Source: Rhyacophila brunnea (lineage: Eukaryota; Arthropoda; Insecta; Trichoptera; Rhyacophilidae). Taken from it: DNA of 64,000 nucleotides. The stretch spans positions 56,881 to 120,880 of the forward strand of contig JAGYXB010001355.1 in assembly GCA_022495005.1 (NCBI GenBank), read 5' to 3'. Under the pieces are notes generated by a model. The model did no database searches. It saw only the letters and a program-made list of their open reading frames with translations, and was not told where the DNA came from. Position 1 is the first letter of the stretch; each line of letters begins with the position of its first letter. The translations under genes were made by a program, and so were the position numbers. Shown piece by piece: positions 24,473-37,375 of the stretch.

Positions 24473-24603
24473 CTGTACTCCTCTTGTAAACATGTTGTTG
24501 GCATGAATATTCATTCCAATAAACTCCTTGATGTTGTCGAATTCGAACGTTATTTCGACAGGGCCGCCCAGGGTGTCGTTGTTCCAACCAACCCATCTAC
24601 TCC
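24473..24603 (-). CDS. Ddr: Ddr exon: middle of DS-like domain
   Basis: A short exon of 131 nt, entering in phase 1 after TTTAAACAG and leaving in phase 0 at GTAAATG. It encodes SRWVGWNNDTLGG, then VEITFEFDNIKEFIGMNIHA and NNMFTRGVQ. These are the hallmark WVGW, FEFDxIRxF and NNMFxxGV segments of the DDR DS-like domain. NDT is a potential N-glycosylation site. An intron of about 6 kb full of repeats lies before it and one of 1.3 kb after it. Identification is certain despite the short length. Confidence 0.95.
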
Positions 24604-25554
24604 CTGTTTAAAAAAATACATAATAAGAATCTACTATACGCATATATAAATAGGTGTCAAAAAGTTATAGAAATGACAACCAACGTACATACTATTTTTA
24701 TTATGGATTTAGAAAAAATATATTTCCAGGAATCGAATGGAAACGATTTTAAATCGCATTATTTCTTACAAAATATTTAAGCCCGTGTGAAAAAATAAGT
24801 ATAGATATTTTTTTTGACAATAATAACATTTTGAGTTATAGAATTACATTTATCAGAATATTCTCCGCTTTACTGTTATCCCCATTATGATGAATATATG
24901 GAAAATATACGATATTTGAAAAAAGAATTTTAACAGAATCACAATAATCATATTTTTTTACTTAGATGTATTGAGACACTAAGTTCTTCATTATATCGCG
25001 TACGTATTGTGTGTCTACATTATTTCAGATTAAAATCATGTGAAAGTTAATCCCTAAACTCCGGATTTAAAGCAATTTAATCCCGTGATCTAAATATCAA
25101 CACATTGAGTGGTTTTCCAGAATTCAGAATTTATATTTTTTAAAGCCTGTACCTATATGCCTACTTATAAATAGATAATTTTATGTCATGAAATATTCTA
25201 TTATATATAGGAAGATGGCTAAAGTAATCTACATTATGATACACTTCGTTGACAATTCATGCTATACGTATTATTAGTTTACAAAATATTCAATACGTTA
25301 CAAATGATTCAGACATGTTAGTAAAATACATAAATTTAAAAAACCTCAGATGTATATATTTAAGAAAAAATCCTCCAATAAAAAAGCTTAAAAGAAACTC
25401 CCCACGTTATCTATTATAAACTATCTTAGTTGAATCATTTCCTTGGTTTATTGAAAAAACTTTTTGATATCCTTGATGAAATTTGACACTACGGATAAAA
25501 TAGTTATTAAAATTAGTTTGCATTAATGATATAATATGTATCGATAACTTAAAG

Positions 25555-25612
25555 GAAAAGACCTCTCAGAGAGAGGAGGATGTGAGTTCGAATCCCAGTT
25601 CATCCAACATTT
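25555..25612 (+). repeat. tRNA-like remnant
   Basis: Has GAGTTCGAATCCC as a B box and TTCATCCAACA after it. No convincing A box. Confidence 0.35.
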
Positions 25613-28094
25613 TTTATATATTTTTTAATAATTATTATATGTAATAAATGAGTAGGTACTTGATTTAAATTTTGCAAATATTGAATATCACATAGAAATA
25701 GAAATATTCAAAATTGCTACTAATATGCTGTGTATTTAAATCTTTGGAATTATTAAAAATATCATTTATTTAAAAATGCAGTATAATCTCATGTTGGCAG
25801 CGGGTATGTAATTTATATTCATGAGTGTAAATTAGTCAATGAAAATATAAAATAATGCAATCAAATACATTTTCATGTGGTTTATGGAATTATTTAAAGA
25901 CAATAATGATAACATTATAGGTTTCCTTTAATAAACATACCCGTTGTTTTTGTGTCTATTCAGTATATCAGTGTTCTAATATCGGATTAGCAAGGAAACC
26001 TTTGAGTTTTCTAAGACGATAAGTAACTTAAGTCTAAGAGTCCCTTACTTTGAAAGCTTCTTATAGCTTAGACGTTTATAAAACATTTAGAGAGGTATTT
26101 ATTTGGCTCTTGAAAAATATTAATTTCTTAGAAAATAATAATAATCTCAAGAGGATAATTTTCACAGGTAAATATTATTAATACCTACACTTCAAAAAAA
26201 ATTAAGTCTAAACAGAGAACTAGCGTTAACTTAAAGTGTGTCTTTACAGACTGTAAATATAATTTTATTTATTAAGCACGTACTTAATCAGCCATTAAAG
26301 TTTTATGAAAGGTATTTTAATAATAATTAAAAATCGTTTTAAAATGTTATTCTATCATAATAATGTCTCGATTTTTTCAAATATTATATCTAGATTGCTA
26401 TAGTCCGACAACATGAACGCTAACTTTTTCATTGATTAGTAGGATTGGCTCTTTTCAGCCAGTACGGGATCGACTAAGAAGGGAACAGCCCGTATTATAC
26501 GTAGAAAATCGTCATAGTTAATTTCAATATGAATAATTATTAAAATACTGTCCACAACAAGCTCTTAGCGATAACAAAAAGTCGCTGTAGTCGCGTGCAG
26601 AAGATTTGCGTTGTCATTTTTTGAGAAAACAAATCCGGCAAGATTTTTTATAACAATTATTCTATTCTCGGTGATATGGTATTACTCGTTAACTAAAATA
26701 GAAAAATAAATTCAAATTAATTCACCCCTTAATCAAATAGATAAGTTAATTAATACTGGATAATTATTGAGTTCCGAAGGAAATAAATCATTTTGTTATA
26801 GATGTATCGTTTGCCGATTTAACAATATTTTATTTCAAATTGAACTGTTTTTTCATCACTTTTAAATATTCGGTCACAATAAAAAAATAATTTCTCATGC
26901 TTGTATTTGTAAAGGTTTTTTGTAATACCCCAATCGAGGTGGGGTATTCATTATAAAATTGTAAAAAATATACTATTGTCTCGTGTAAAATAGACTTTTC
27001 ACACACAGACGCAGCGTTTACACACCTACTCAATGCGCATGAAAGTAAATGTGCTTCTGCGCAGGTCCCTATTTAGGTTGGTGTTTAGCTATGAGCATGA
27101 AGTATGATGAGAGTAAGGGTCATTTTGACGCAATTGTCATAATATTCAATATCTAAAATAATAGTGTATTAGCAACAAAAATTCTGTGACCAAACTATTT
27201 TTGATGGGGTAGTTAGTGAAGAATATAATAATTATTTGTAATTCAAATTGCTCTCATGTAATGTTCTTTTGGCTTAGCAATTTTGATATTAGGTAGGTAT
27301 GTAGAAATTTAATGAAATTCACCTCATATTATTTTTAAAGATCTGTCAAGTGTACGTGTAATGTAACGTAGCAAACATAAGGTTACTTTCGACAATTTAA
27401 ATGTCGATATTATTATTTTTGCCATTATTTTGAAGCTTTTTTTGACTCAGCCACGGCAGCTGATAATATTACAGATGCCATAATTTAAAGTTTGACGTTT
27501 TTACCAATGATTTGAAATGGTTGTCAAACAAAAGCACTCCAGAACACTTCCCTATTCAAAATATTTTCCGTTGACCAAAAATAATTAGTCTCTTGGCTGC
27601 ATGAACGTGTGAAAAATATTACTTCCTTTCTCTTGGGAAACTTTAGCGCGCACAGAGTGTAATAAAGGTTCAAAAGAAATTAACCCAGAGAGAGGAAACT
27701 ACATGAGTAGCCAAATGAAAATAAAAAATTACCGTGACCTATTTTATAAACTGTGATAAATCGTGCTTAAGTCGTAGATTATAAATAATGTATGAATAAA
27801 TTGTGAAAGAAATGCCATTTACCGTGAGTTATATCTGAAAATATAATATGCTGTAAGTAATAATATGTACGTTTAAATCATACATATACCGTTATCATAA
27901 TATAATTTACATCGACGTAAATACTAAAGACATATTTTTAATTAATTCAAACACATGATTTCCCTGTCTCATCCGCTATGTCTTCACATCCATTAAAGCG
28001 TATACCATGGCGTTACAAACAAAAATTGTCTCTAAATGTCGTATTATGAGTATCTCGGGAAGAACCGATTGTGATCGATGTATGCAAGATTTAT

Positions 28095-28452
28095 GATCAT
28101 TATATTATTTTTTGAAAATACATAATTTTGAAAAAACACTTTCTGAGAGAATATATAATTATAACCAATAGAAAAAATCTTTTGTTGAAAAAAGTAAGCA
28201 CCCCGGCGAGGAATTGAACCTTGCATCTCCTGGGTTTACGCCCCATACGTACATTACCACTATGCTACGCAGTGACATACTAATTGCGACAAATTTTAGC
28301 TATTGGTCAATTTTAATACCTACTCATCAGCGTTCTTCCAAATCAATCTCAATCAATCAATCTCTCAGAAAGTGTTTTTCAAAATTATGTATTTTCAATA
28401 ATTAGAATGATACATTCTTAAATCTTGTGAATTATTCGTTGAATAAAAAATT
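28095..28452 (-). repeat. Rearranged copy of the repeat with a tRNA-like core
   Basis: 28095-28350 is a minus-strand copy with core GCATAGTGGTAATG and GGTTCAATTCC. It is followed at 28362-28452 by the tail of the same family in the opposite orientation (CTCTCAGAAAGTGTTTTTCA onward). A switch between two copies or a fold-back event would explain it. Confidence 0.7.
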
Positions 28453-28471
28453 GTTAATTATAAATTATTAG

Positions 28472-28883
28472 CAAGTGCAAATAAGTTACATCATAAAAAA
28501 ATATTGGAGAAATCCACGACGTCGGTTAGTAATCGAAGTAATAGGTATCTACTTTGATTTAAGAAACAAAACTCGATTGCCAAAGTAGCTTGATTTGGAA
28601 GAGCGCTGATGAGTAGGTATTACAATTGACGACCAATAGTTAAAATTTGTCGCAATTAGTATATCACTGTGTAGCATAGTGGTAATGCATGGATGGGGCG
28701 TAAACCCGGGAGATGCAGGGTTCGATTCTCCGCTGGGGTGGCTTACTTTTTCAAAAAAAGATTTTTTTCTATTGATTATAATATATGCTCTCAGAAAGTG
28801 TTTTTCAAAATGATGTATTTTCAATAATTAGAATGATACATTCTTAAATCTTGTGAACTATTCGTTGAATAAAAGAAATAGTT
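28472..28883 (+). repeat. Best full copy of the repeat with a tRNA-like core
   Basis: About 410 bp. A unique head with GACGTCGGTTAGTAAT comes first, then a tRNA-like core with A box TAGCATAGTGGTAA and B box GGTTCGATTCT near 28672-28745. A tail follows ending GTGAACTATTCGTTGAATA. The core lies about 200 bp from the left end rather than at it, unlike ordinary SINEs. Confidence 0.75.
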
Positions 28884-29444
28884 AATTATATTTTATTTTT
28901 TATCATGACGAGGATACTAATATAAAGGTCAAAAGCTTTTCATATTATTAACTGTATGGACCATGCTTTTAAATTTCACTCAGGAAACTATATTATTTTT
29001 CTATTATTCTGACTTACAGTCTGTAGGAGGCTTTCATTAAAGAGTTTTATAAAAAAATCCGATTTAAAAACACGTGTATTTGCTTGAGGTTCAAGCAAAT
29101 TCGATTCAAAGAAAGTATAATAATATAACATCATACATACATACATAATATATACATACTATAATAATATAATGTTTGTGATATAGTCGCTCATCAACCT
29201 TTCTCTTGTTTATTTTATCTATTTGATAAGTGAAGAAAGCTTTAGGTACCTAATGTGTAATCTCTTAGCTATTGCGAAGTGTATCATACAAGAAACTACA
29301 CTCTAAGATATTTGAATATCACTAACGCTTATTATAATATATGTTTTAACAAAATACAATGTAGATACATACATAAATTACGTTGTGTATCTAATAATAC
29401 TATTAATATTTACAAAAAAGGCTTACTCCTGATTTTTATATTTT

Positions 29445-29985
29445 TGAAGTTATGCTTCTTTAGGCGCGTTTGGGAAAACAGGTCAGAGTGTATTTTTGAC
29501 GTGTGACAAAGTTTCGCGCGCAAATGTAACGCATTAATTTGGCATGCGACGGAAGTTTTGCCCTCAGATGCGATATAATTCATTTTGCGCGGTGACGTTC
29601 GGGTGTTCTAAATGCTGGAGGATTGTAATTTTCAGCTGTGGCTTGGGCCGGTTGGGTAAAGACTGAATGTTGCAACGTTTATTATGATTATTCATTTTTC
29701 ATTTCGGTCTCAAGCGTACATAGTCGTTCAATACCTATGTATAATAATTATTGTTTTACTTTTGATTTGTAATAAATTATTATTGTTAACGAAAAAAGTT
29801 GTACAGTCATCTGTTTAAGCAAAGATGGTCGAAATGGCGGTTTGCTAAATTTTTCGAACACAGGTTTTGAGATTTTTTTTCCAAAGTAAGTACATTATGC
29901 AATAATATTTTGTTTTGTTATTTTTTGTTTTGTTACGCCAAAGAAGTATAACTTCTAACGCGCGTACATAAATACTTTTTTTTGA
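29445..29985. mobile_element. Second copy of the GAAGTTATRCTTCT element
   Basis: Same ends as the copy at 14946, with GAAGTTATGCTTCTTTAGGC on the left and ACGCCAAAGAAGTATAACTT on the right. The interior is different and longer, with a GC-rich block near 29510-29660, and lacks the tRNA-Asn-like insert. Confidence 0.75.
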
Positions 29986-30568
29986 TATATTATAGATAGA
30001 TTTTTTTGTTGTTAAGCTATTGATTTTATTCAAATAAAATAAGTTAAATATTGTGTTTGAAAAGTGAATATAAAGTCTTGGTAATTAGTAATAATAATCT
30101 AATCAAAATCACTAATCCTACAAAATTAGGTTACAGTAAAATTGATGCATGACAAGCTAGTAAATACTAGATGTGAGGCGTATATTAAAAAAAACACTGG
30201 TTAGAATTAATAACAGTTTATAATAATATATTATTAACGATTAAAACAAAATAATTCAAGTTGGTTTTAACAAAAGTTTTGTTTTTTCTATTGTATTACA
30301 TTATACAATCATAATTTAATTAGCCAGTAAACTCATTGTTAAAATAAATATAAACGAAGTAGAATTAAGTCTATCGGCATTTTATTTGTTACATTTTAAT
30401 TAATCAATCTTGTTATTTTATATACTTTTGGCTAGTTTTATATAATTAAAATTGTGCGAATTTTTATAGAGGTTATTTATCTATTTTTACAGATTGTGAC
30501 CTTATATTATCTACTTATCGGTTTTTGTAAAATCGCTTCACATCATTATGCATTTCTTCATTGCTTAC

Positions 30569-30745
30569 CTGATGCTTCTCCTCTCTCTCTGCTCTCATAA
30601 TCATCTTGGCCATACAGCCTGTCCACCAGTTGCCCCAGACCAGCAGTCATCTGGCCATCCTGTATGGGTCCGTCATAGCTGACGTCTGTCAGGTCGGCGC
30701 CGTCGCGACGCTCGCCAGCCTGCGCTGAGTATCGCACGACGCTCT
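30569..30745 (-). CDS. Ddr: Ddr exon: start of DS-like domain
   Basis: Encodes the linker and first strands of the DS-like domain that packs against the discoidin domain in DDR ectodomains. It enters in phase 1 after ACAG and leaves in phase 1 at a GTAAGC donor. Landmarks are VVRYSAQAG, DLTDVSYDG and GLGQLVDRLYGQDDY, which match the conserved SYxDG and GLGQLxDG blocks of the family. The stretch AGERRDGAD is more charged than in vertebrates. An acceptor two bases further in is also possible, but would break the phase. The neighbouring intron sequence at 30775-30860 is GC-rich, unlike most of the window, with no visible coding. Confidence 0.94.
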
Positions 30746-33442
30746 CTGTAAGGAAAAACGACGCTATCAAGAACCACGGACGCCGTCGTGGCTCTCGACG
30801 TGTAGCGTCACTGACAATAACAACACGGCGGCCCGTTCGTGCCGTCGTCAGGTTTGTTTACCTTTACCTGACGATATTGTTTATCTTACATACTATCAGA
30901 CATTGTGGTTCTATGTAATGTGTATTTGTGAATTGTGTTCTTATAGTATCTAAAACCTTATATTTAAGAATCCGATTTATTACAAAGTGTATTTTTTAAG
31001 TATGTTCCGATTTTAGAAAACATAATATGTACAATTATTTTCCGAATCGTTAATTTAAAAAAAATGAAAATGACGTGTTCAATTTACGAAACTGATAGTA
31101 ATCCTTATTAATTTATGTGGAAAAAGTAATAAATTAACATAATTTTAATTAAATTACTTAAAATATTTTTTAATAGTTTTTAAAATCATATGACTTTTGC
31201 GTTACAATGTTAATTTTGAGAATGCCAAAAAAAATAATAAATAAATAAAAAAAATATTAAATAACATTAAAAAGTATAGTAATTATCGTTAAAATATTAT
31301 TAATATCATGATTTTTTCTTAGATTATACAGGAATTTGGAAAAATACACTTTGTATTAAAATATGGCGTATCAATTATCATAAAAATAATTATTATAGCT
31401 TTTTTAATTAAACAAAATAAATATTTTCAATGAAAAATACGAATTTAAATCGCGCACATAACCAATTTAAAATATGTCATAGTAATAATAATAATTTGTA
31501 TAATTAATTAATAGCATTATTAAAATATAATGCACGATATGCATGTGTACATAATACATACAAATCTATTATTAAAATTTCTATTAACGAAATTAAATGA
31601 ATAAATCGCTTCACTTGTGAAATAAAATACATAATTTTGATAGGATTCAAACGTAAAAACATTGATAAAAGTAATTTAGTCGGTGGTTGCAAAAAGAGCG
31701 AGCACGCCAAAACAATATTTCGCATTATGTAAATTTTAAAAGTAATATCACGTTGCAACGTTAATGGAACATAAAACCGGTAGTTGCGATCGCTGCAATT
31801 CATATTCATGACGCAAATATCTCGTTATGGGTGGAATATTCTATGAAATGAAATGATATTTAGTCCATTTTTACTCTACGCCTGCCAATATCAATAGAAA
31901 ACCGATGCACAATGATATCATTGCGCAGTAAAGTAATATCAAGATATAAAATAAAATGACAAAAGAAAAAGTAAATATTGTGAAATTGTGTGAATTAATT
32001 GTGGACTCGAGATATAACTATGGTAAATAAAAACGTAACATTTAAAGATATTCAGAACACGAAACCAATTAAATTTAAAATGCATTTGCCATTCTTTTAG
32101 ATTCATACCATGTTATACATTGACAATAAATATATCTATAATAATCGCCAAATAGGAAATGTTGGGTATTAATTCATCGAGACCGAAAAAATAGCGTTGA
32201 ATATTTACGACAGTTTACCTCTCAAGTCCCAGTTGAGTATATTGTTTTGTTCGTAAATTAAAAGATAATTTATTTGAAAGAATATCATTATCACATTGCT
32301 ATATTTATATAATATTATGTAATACACAATATGAAATTATAAGATAATTCATAGATATACTTAGATATATTACAAATTTTAACGAAATATTAGTAAAATA
32401 GTATTAAAAATCGCAAGCAAAGTAAACAATTAATAGAAGTTATTAAAATTTGGCATAAATCACAACAAATAAGTCCATGTTGATCTTATATATAAAATGA
32501 ATAAGAATAATACGTATATTTGGGTTGGTTACTTACATAATATAAAACAGTGTTTATTTGTGTAGAGATAATAAATGGGTTTACATAAAATATGTGTTGT
32601 TAAAGTTTCATGTTAAAATTAACGTGTTTTGGTGTAAAGTAGAATAATTCCATAAGTTTCAATTATAATCCATGTAAATATATTTCAAGACTTTCAATAC
32701 TTTAACCCTTGTCAAATTTTCAGTATGAATAATAATTTGTAACAATTGGAAACATGGTGATACAACGAAATAACTTTCAGACGAGAAACTTGTTTGATTA
32801 TTTTATCATTCCGTATATCAAAATTGGTTCTCACGTTAATTTTATTACTATTATCGATTTTATACGAACAAATTATAAAATATAGTGTTAATTTATTATT
32901 TATTTGATGATTAGTATCAATTGTTCTTTTTAGTGAAACCGAGTTTAATAATATTTTACTTAACAGGGTATAATAAAATAATTAGTAAATTATATAATTT
33001 CGATTTGTAATCAATAACTATTTTCATTATGACACCATTATCATGATTAGTTAGAATAATAGTGGAGTTAAAAGAGAAATAGGTATCGGGTGTAGATCAT
33101 TTGTTTATAATTCAATACAACATTATTTACAAACCCAGATTCTAAGTAAGTATAAATAAATTAAATATACTAATTTGTAATGAGTATATAAATTTTGAAT
33201 ATTTTTAGATATTTTATAACCCTTTTGAATTAGTTTTCGTTATACAAGAATTACTAGTTATTTTAAGCGGTTATTATAAATATTATATTAATTTAATTGC
33301 CTAAAAATTATGTATGTATCTAAGTATATTGTTTCTTAAATTGTTAATATTATTTTACGTGACTGAAAAGTTCATTCGATCAGGATTAAAGTACTCAAAA
33401 GCTTTTAATGCGAGAGCCAGTTTACGCCGCGGCAATACTAAC
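30746..33442 (-). other. Ddr intron, no recognised content
   Basis: A 2.7-kb AT-rich intron. After a GC-rich patch beside the exon (30775-30860) I see no repeat end, coding segment or RNA gene. An open frame of 101 codons at 31504-31809 has AT-rich, low-complexity content and no family resemblance. Confidence 0.8.
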
Positions 33443-33590
33443 GTTCCCAAAGGCATCCGTAGACCTCAACCCTCATACAGACGGTCCTAGGGTGGGCGGA
33501 GTAGGGGATGAACCTGACCCTGGATGCCACAAACGGAAGTTCCAGCTGCTGCCTGACGACCAGATAGGTGTTGCTGTTACCAGTCAGAGT
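33443..33590 (-). CDS. Ddr: Ddr exon: end of discoidin domain
   Basis: Encodes the final strands of the discoidin domain. The acceptor ends GCGTAG and the donor is GTTAGT. It enters in phase 0, has 148 nt and leaves in phase 1. Landmarks are TGNSNTYLVV, LPFVASRVRFIPYS and the family signature TVCMRVEVYGCLW, with the Cys that closes the domain disulphide. At the site of human DDR2 Asn175, a collagen-contact position (from memory), this protein has Thr within HPRTVCMRVE. DDR1 also differs here. The intron separating it from the next exon towards the 3' end is 2.7 kb. The opposite strand is also open across the exon, but that frame is a shadow. Confidence 0.95.
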
Positions 33591-34882
33591 CTACGCACAA
33601 ACAAATAGACGGTTGATTATTCCGCTGGGATTTATAAACATCACAAGCCTCGGCTGCTTACCTAATTTTGATGAATTAGGAATTAAAATGTATATAGTTT
33701 GTATACTAGAAGAAGATAATAAGTCATAAAATGGTATTAAAGAGAAAACTAGATTTAAAAACAAATATTTACATAAATAAATCAGATAAATGTAAGTAGT
33801 ACCTAACAAATATGTGTTTAAAATAGTATTACATCAACATAATATGTATATTATTTATATATAATTGGTTTGTATTAAAGTTATGAGTATTTTATTTCAA
33901 ACTTTGATTTGCACTCCGTGAATTAAGTTGAAAAAATATATTATTTTTATATGAACAAATTTACTACTCCAAATAATAAAAATAATACTTATAAACAAAC
34001 CAAATACGTATCAATATTTTCTATTTAAATAATAGTAAAAATGAATCATTTCCATACAGAGCATTATTTACAGTTATTTAGCATTTACAGGTATTTTAAC
34101 TTTGATATAAATTTACTCAAATTAGCGTTTCAATTTTCTAGATCGATACACATTGGAATCAATTAATTCTCAGCTCTTTCATGCAGGTAAAAAGCAAACA
34201 ATACGTATATGTAGTGTTTTTTTTATATAAAAATGAAACAATGTTTTCTCTTTAATGATTAGCATTGATATATAAGTATGTTAAATTAATTAAATTAATA
34301 AGTTAATCATACTTAACTGAAAATTGAGTATAACTTACGATATTGTTATTGTCAAACATATCGTAAGTATATTGTGATTGCGTAAGTATGTGATGTATGT
34401 AACTATTGTATCTGATATTATGATGATAAGTATTTCGTGTAGGACCTACTAATTTAAATTACCGTTATTAAGTAGGAGGTCTGTAGCTTAACTGGTTAAA
34501 GCAAATCGGCGCAATACCAGTGGATTTACGGATTGAAATCCCGTCACGCGTCGTATTTTTTCAAATGTGACTAGTGGGTGGTCTGAGGGGTTTTCAAGCA
34601 ATTTATATGTTTATTGATAATTTAACTATTATGACAATATATGAACCAACCAACAAGATTCATAGTTTTGCTATATATGCCAATAGTTTTAACTATATAT
34701 TTATGTAAAAAAAGTAAGCTGAATTAGTAGGTAGGTATGGACAAAAAATACTATAAACAAATAAAACGAAATAACCGAAGTAATAACTTAAGAATAGCAA
34801 TAACATACATTATACTGAAATTAATAAGTTGTCGTATAAATTCAGTGGTGAAGTAGTGTTGATATACCTAATTAGCTCTTAC
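33591..34882 (-). other. Ddr intron
   Basis: A 1.3-kb AT-rich intron. It contains a tRNA-derived SINE head on the plus strand near 34475-34560 and nothing else recognisable. Confidence 0.85.
34475..34560 (+). repeat. tRNA-derived SINE head
   Basis: A box TAGCTTAACTGGTTAAAGC is close to consensus, and B box GGATTGAAATCC follows at normal spacing. No acceptor stem pairing is seen. A different family from the other tRNA-like repeats here. Confidence 0.6.
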
Positions 34883-35114
34883 CTTGTCTCCTTTGGCATC
34901 TTTATACATAATCCACTGGTCGAGCGTCTCCCTCCAGTACTCGACAAAGAATGTCTCCACGTATTCGCGACCTTGGCCATTGCCGAATCTTCCTTGTGTC
35001 TCCGTCCAGGTGATAAGGTGGTTCCTCACAAGGTCCACTTCCAAGTACTCCTTCACATCGGAGCTGATCTGTGCTTTCGGACACCAGGCGCCACCATTTT
35101 TTTCTTGCCTTATT
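34883..35114 (-). CDS. Ddr: Ddr exon: second half of discoidin (F5/8 type C) domain
   Basis: This exon encodes the collagen-binding discoidin domain from about its middle. The acceptor is a T-rich tract ending TTTTAG and the donor is GTAAGAGC. It enters with one base completing a codon and leaves in phase 0, with 77 full codons. Visible landmarks are GGAWCPKAQISSDVKEYLEV, the block LITWTETQGRFGNGQGREY and a WIMY strand. The Arg of TQGR and the Glu of REY align with R105 and E113 of human DDR2, known collagen-contact residues (numbering from memory), so this part of the binding face is kept. The first half of the domain, with the other contact loops, is not in the window. Certain as a DDR-type discoidin domain. 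Confidence 0.95.
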
Positions 35115-37234
35115 CTAAAAAAAATGGAGACAAAAATAAAAATTAATGGTTGTTTTCACAATATCAGAATCTATTAATAATAATTATTGGAGAAAGTTTT
35201 CGGTCTAAAATTGAATACAAAGGCTTTTTTTGGCCTTCGTCGCAATTATGATCGTTAAATTTTGCGTTGAATTAATATTATCCGAAATTATTACTTCATT
35301 AAACAGCCTGTGGTAGTCACCACTTTGAATAAGTACCATTGAAATATTTTTTATTCTGATAGATAAAACTCATACCGTATAATACTATAGAAATTTTCGA
35401 TTTTAAAATAAACAAGTGCATTTTTATTTAATATGAGTACTTATTACACCCACATTTGATAGCAATGTAACAATATATTAATTAACAAGTTATTTAAAGT
35501 AGAGGTCGGTAATTGGCTGCTTTTGGGCGCTTTTTGTTTCCACGTACATTTTTGTTGACCACAGTAATATTAAATGAGCGTATATATAATTATACAGATT
35601 TAAAAATATCGCCATGACCCATCCATATAAGTAGGTAGATAAAATGACAAATATATTCAAATTACAACATCATAAAACAGTTAAGAATGGACACCGGATA
35701 ATTGCATCGATGTACTCTAAAATACTTTAAAGTATTATTCAGTTTTGCGAAAAAGATTATTGTTGCATTAAGATGTACATATTATCATAGCTAATATTGC
35801 GAATAAGCATTTTCTGCTAGGAAGCAATTAAGTTTTTTTTAACTAACTAATGAATGAATGAATACTGCATAATATTGAATATTGCAAATCGAATTTGTAC
35901 CGTAGCTTTTAAAGAAGATATAAATTCAATATATTTTCATAAACATTCTTCAAGCATTAATACTTGCGCTTACCCTATTATTAAAACCAAATGTTGAGTG
36001 TGGCTTATTCGACTGAAAAAGTTGACAAACCCTGACTAGAAAATGTAATTTGAATATATACAGATAAATTAAAAAAATGTTTTTCTTTTATATAATATAA
36101 CATAATAATAATTGGTTCTAAAATATTGATACACTATACAATAATGTAATAGCTATACTACAATTTTATATAGAATAATTTATGTAATAAAATCATACTT
36201 ATGTAAAGAAATGTAATAAAATATGTTGAAATACTTTAAATAACGATTTAATGTGACACTGTGTATGCGGTGTTTAGAAAAAAGGCCTAATAAATATTCA
36301 CATAAATAAACCGCAAAGTTTTTTTTCAATTCGGCTGTCACATTTTGGCTTCAGAACAAGGTTAATACCCACTTTTAAAATAAATAGTGTGCTAAGCTGA
36401 AAATCGTGCATTGTAATGGAAAAATACAATTTTCGCTTACACGCACCGATAGCGAGCAATCGCTAACAGACTTCTACTAAATGATTTACGTAACTTGAGC
36501 TAAACAATTACAACATACAAGATTAGACCGACAAATAACAAATAGTCTGTATAATTAAAATATTTTTTATTGAGGGAATATTACGCCAAATTTAAGAATG
36601 TAACGTTCTTTATTGAACATACACAATTTTTAATACTTCACAGCATGTATATTAGAAAAATAAACAATCATCAGAATTCGGATGCTGTGACAATTAAGCT
36701 AACGATACAATCATTAATCACATCAAAATTATTTTACAATATGCAAGTCTAGTATCATTTTTAGGTGTGAGATTTTGTTAATTTTATTAGTTTTAATGCA
36801 TTTATTAATAATATTACTACTAAATTTAATTTCACATATTGAATTCCATAAAATTTTAGTGTGCGAACCGGTGCTATTAAATTGAAAAAAAAACAATATA
36901 ATATTATCTTCTCCAGCTTATATTACCTAAAATAAACTAAAAGATTTACTGGATATTCATATATAAGAAAGAATTTAAAATATCAATAAGTATTGATAAT
37001 AATTACCCATCACTTTGACTCGTTTGATATATGTTGATTATTTTTTTTCTTTATAAATATCCTTTTATAATATAAAATAATACTTTTAAACTCCTTATAA
37101 GTGTCATAAACTACATATATAGTTAATTATTAAAGTATGTAAGTATTTTGCAGTAACTTGACAATATTTATTATGCAATTTTATTAAGGTACATTTTATT
37201 AAAATACAAAAGCCGATTTTCAATAAGCAACGCA

Positions 37235-37375
37235 ATTTAGTAAACCCTTCAGAAAGTATTGTTAAAACTATTAGTTAAATTTGTCGCAATTAGGTAAGAC
37301 ATGCATAGCATGATGGTAAGTGCATATTGTGCGCGTATCCTGTTGGGTATCGTATGTTTTATTTGAAAAAGATTT
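37235..37375 (+). repeat. Partial repeat with tRNA-like core
   Basis: TTAAATTTGTCGCAATTAGG followed by GCATAGCATGATGGTAA matches the core region. The tail is lost. Confidence 0.55.

Larger units (their letters stand above)
24604..30568 (-). other. Ddr intron
   Basis: A 6-kb intron. It holds a weak tRNA-like remnant near 25565, two closely spaced copies of the repeat with a tRNA-like core (28095-28452 and 28472-28883) and an element with a GAAGTTATRCTTCT end (29445-29985). 25620-28090 and 29990-30560 show nothing recognisable. Confidence 0.85.
12096..35114 (-). other. Ddr: Ddr gene, internal part (seven exons and six introns)
   Basis: Span of the seven exons of a discoidin domain receptor tyrosine kinase. 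The family are collagen-activated receptor tyrosine kinases at the plasma membrane. Exon phases match at every junction: 0, 1, 1, 0, 1, 1 in transcription order, giving one open frame of about 531 codons with no stop or frameshift. The domain order is discoidin second half, DS-like domain, stalk, one transmembrane helix and a proline-rich juxtamembrane region. The first exon begins mid-codon, so more coding exons lie above 64000. The last ends at a codon boundary just before where the kinase domain should begin, so those exons lie below position 1. Family assignment is very secure; the 1:1 relation to either vertebrate paralogue is not decided. Confidence 0.93.

Noticed and set aside
31504..31809. 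Open frame of 101 codons on minus in a Ddr intron
   Set aside because: AT-driven composition, no family resemblance, and not in phase with the flanking exons.
33408..33608. Plus-strand open frame across the Ddr discoidin exon
   Set aside because: Shadow of the minus-strand exon, which has a clear domain match and splice sites.
34829..35177. Two plus-strand open frames over the first Ddr exon
   Set aside because: Shadows of the exon on the minus strand.
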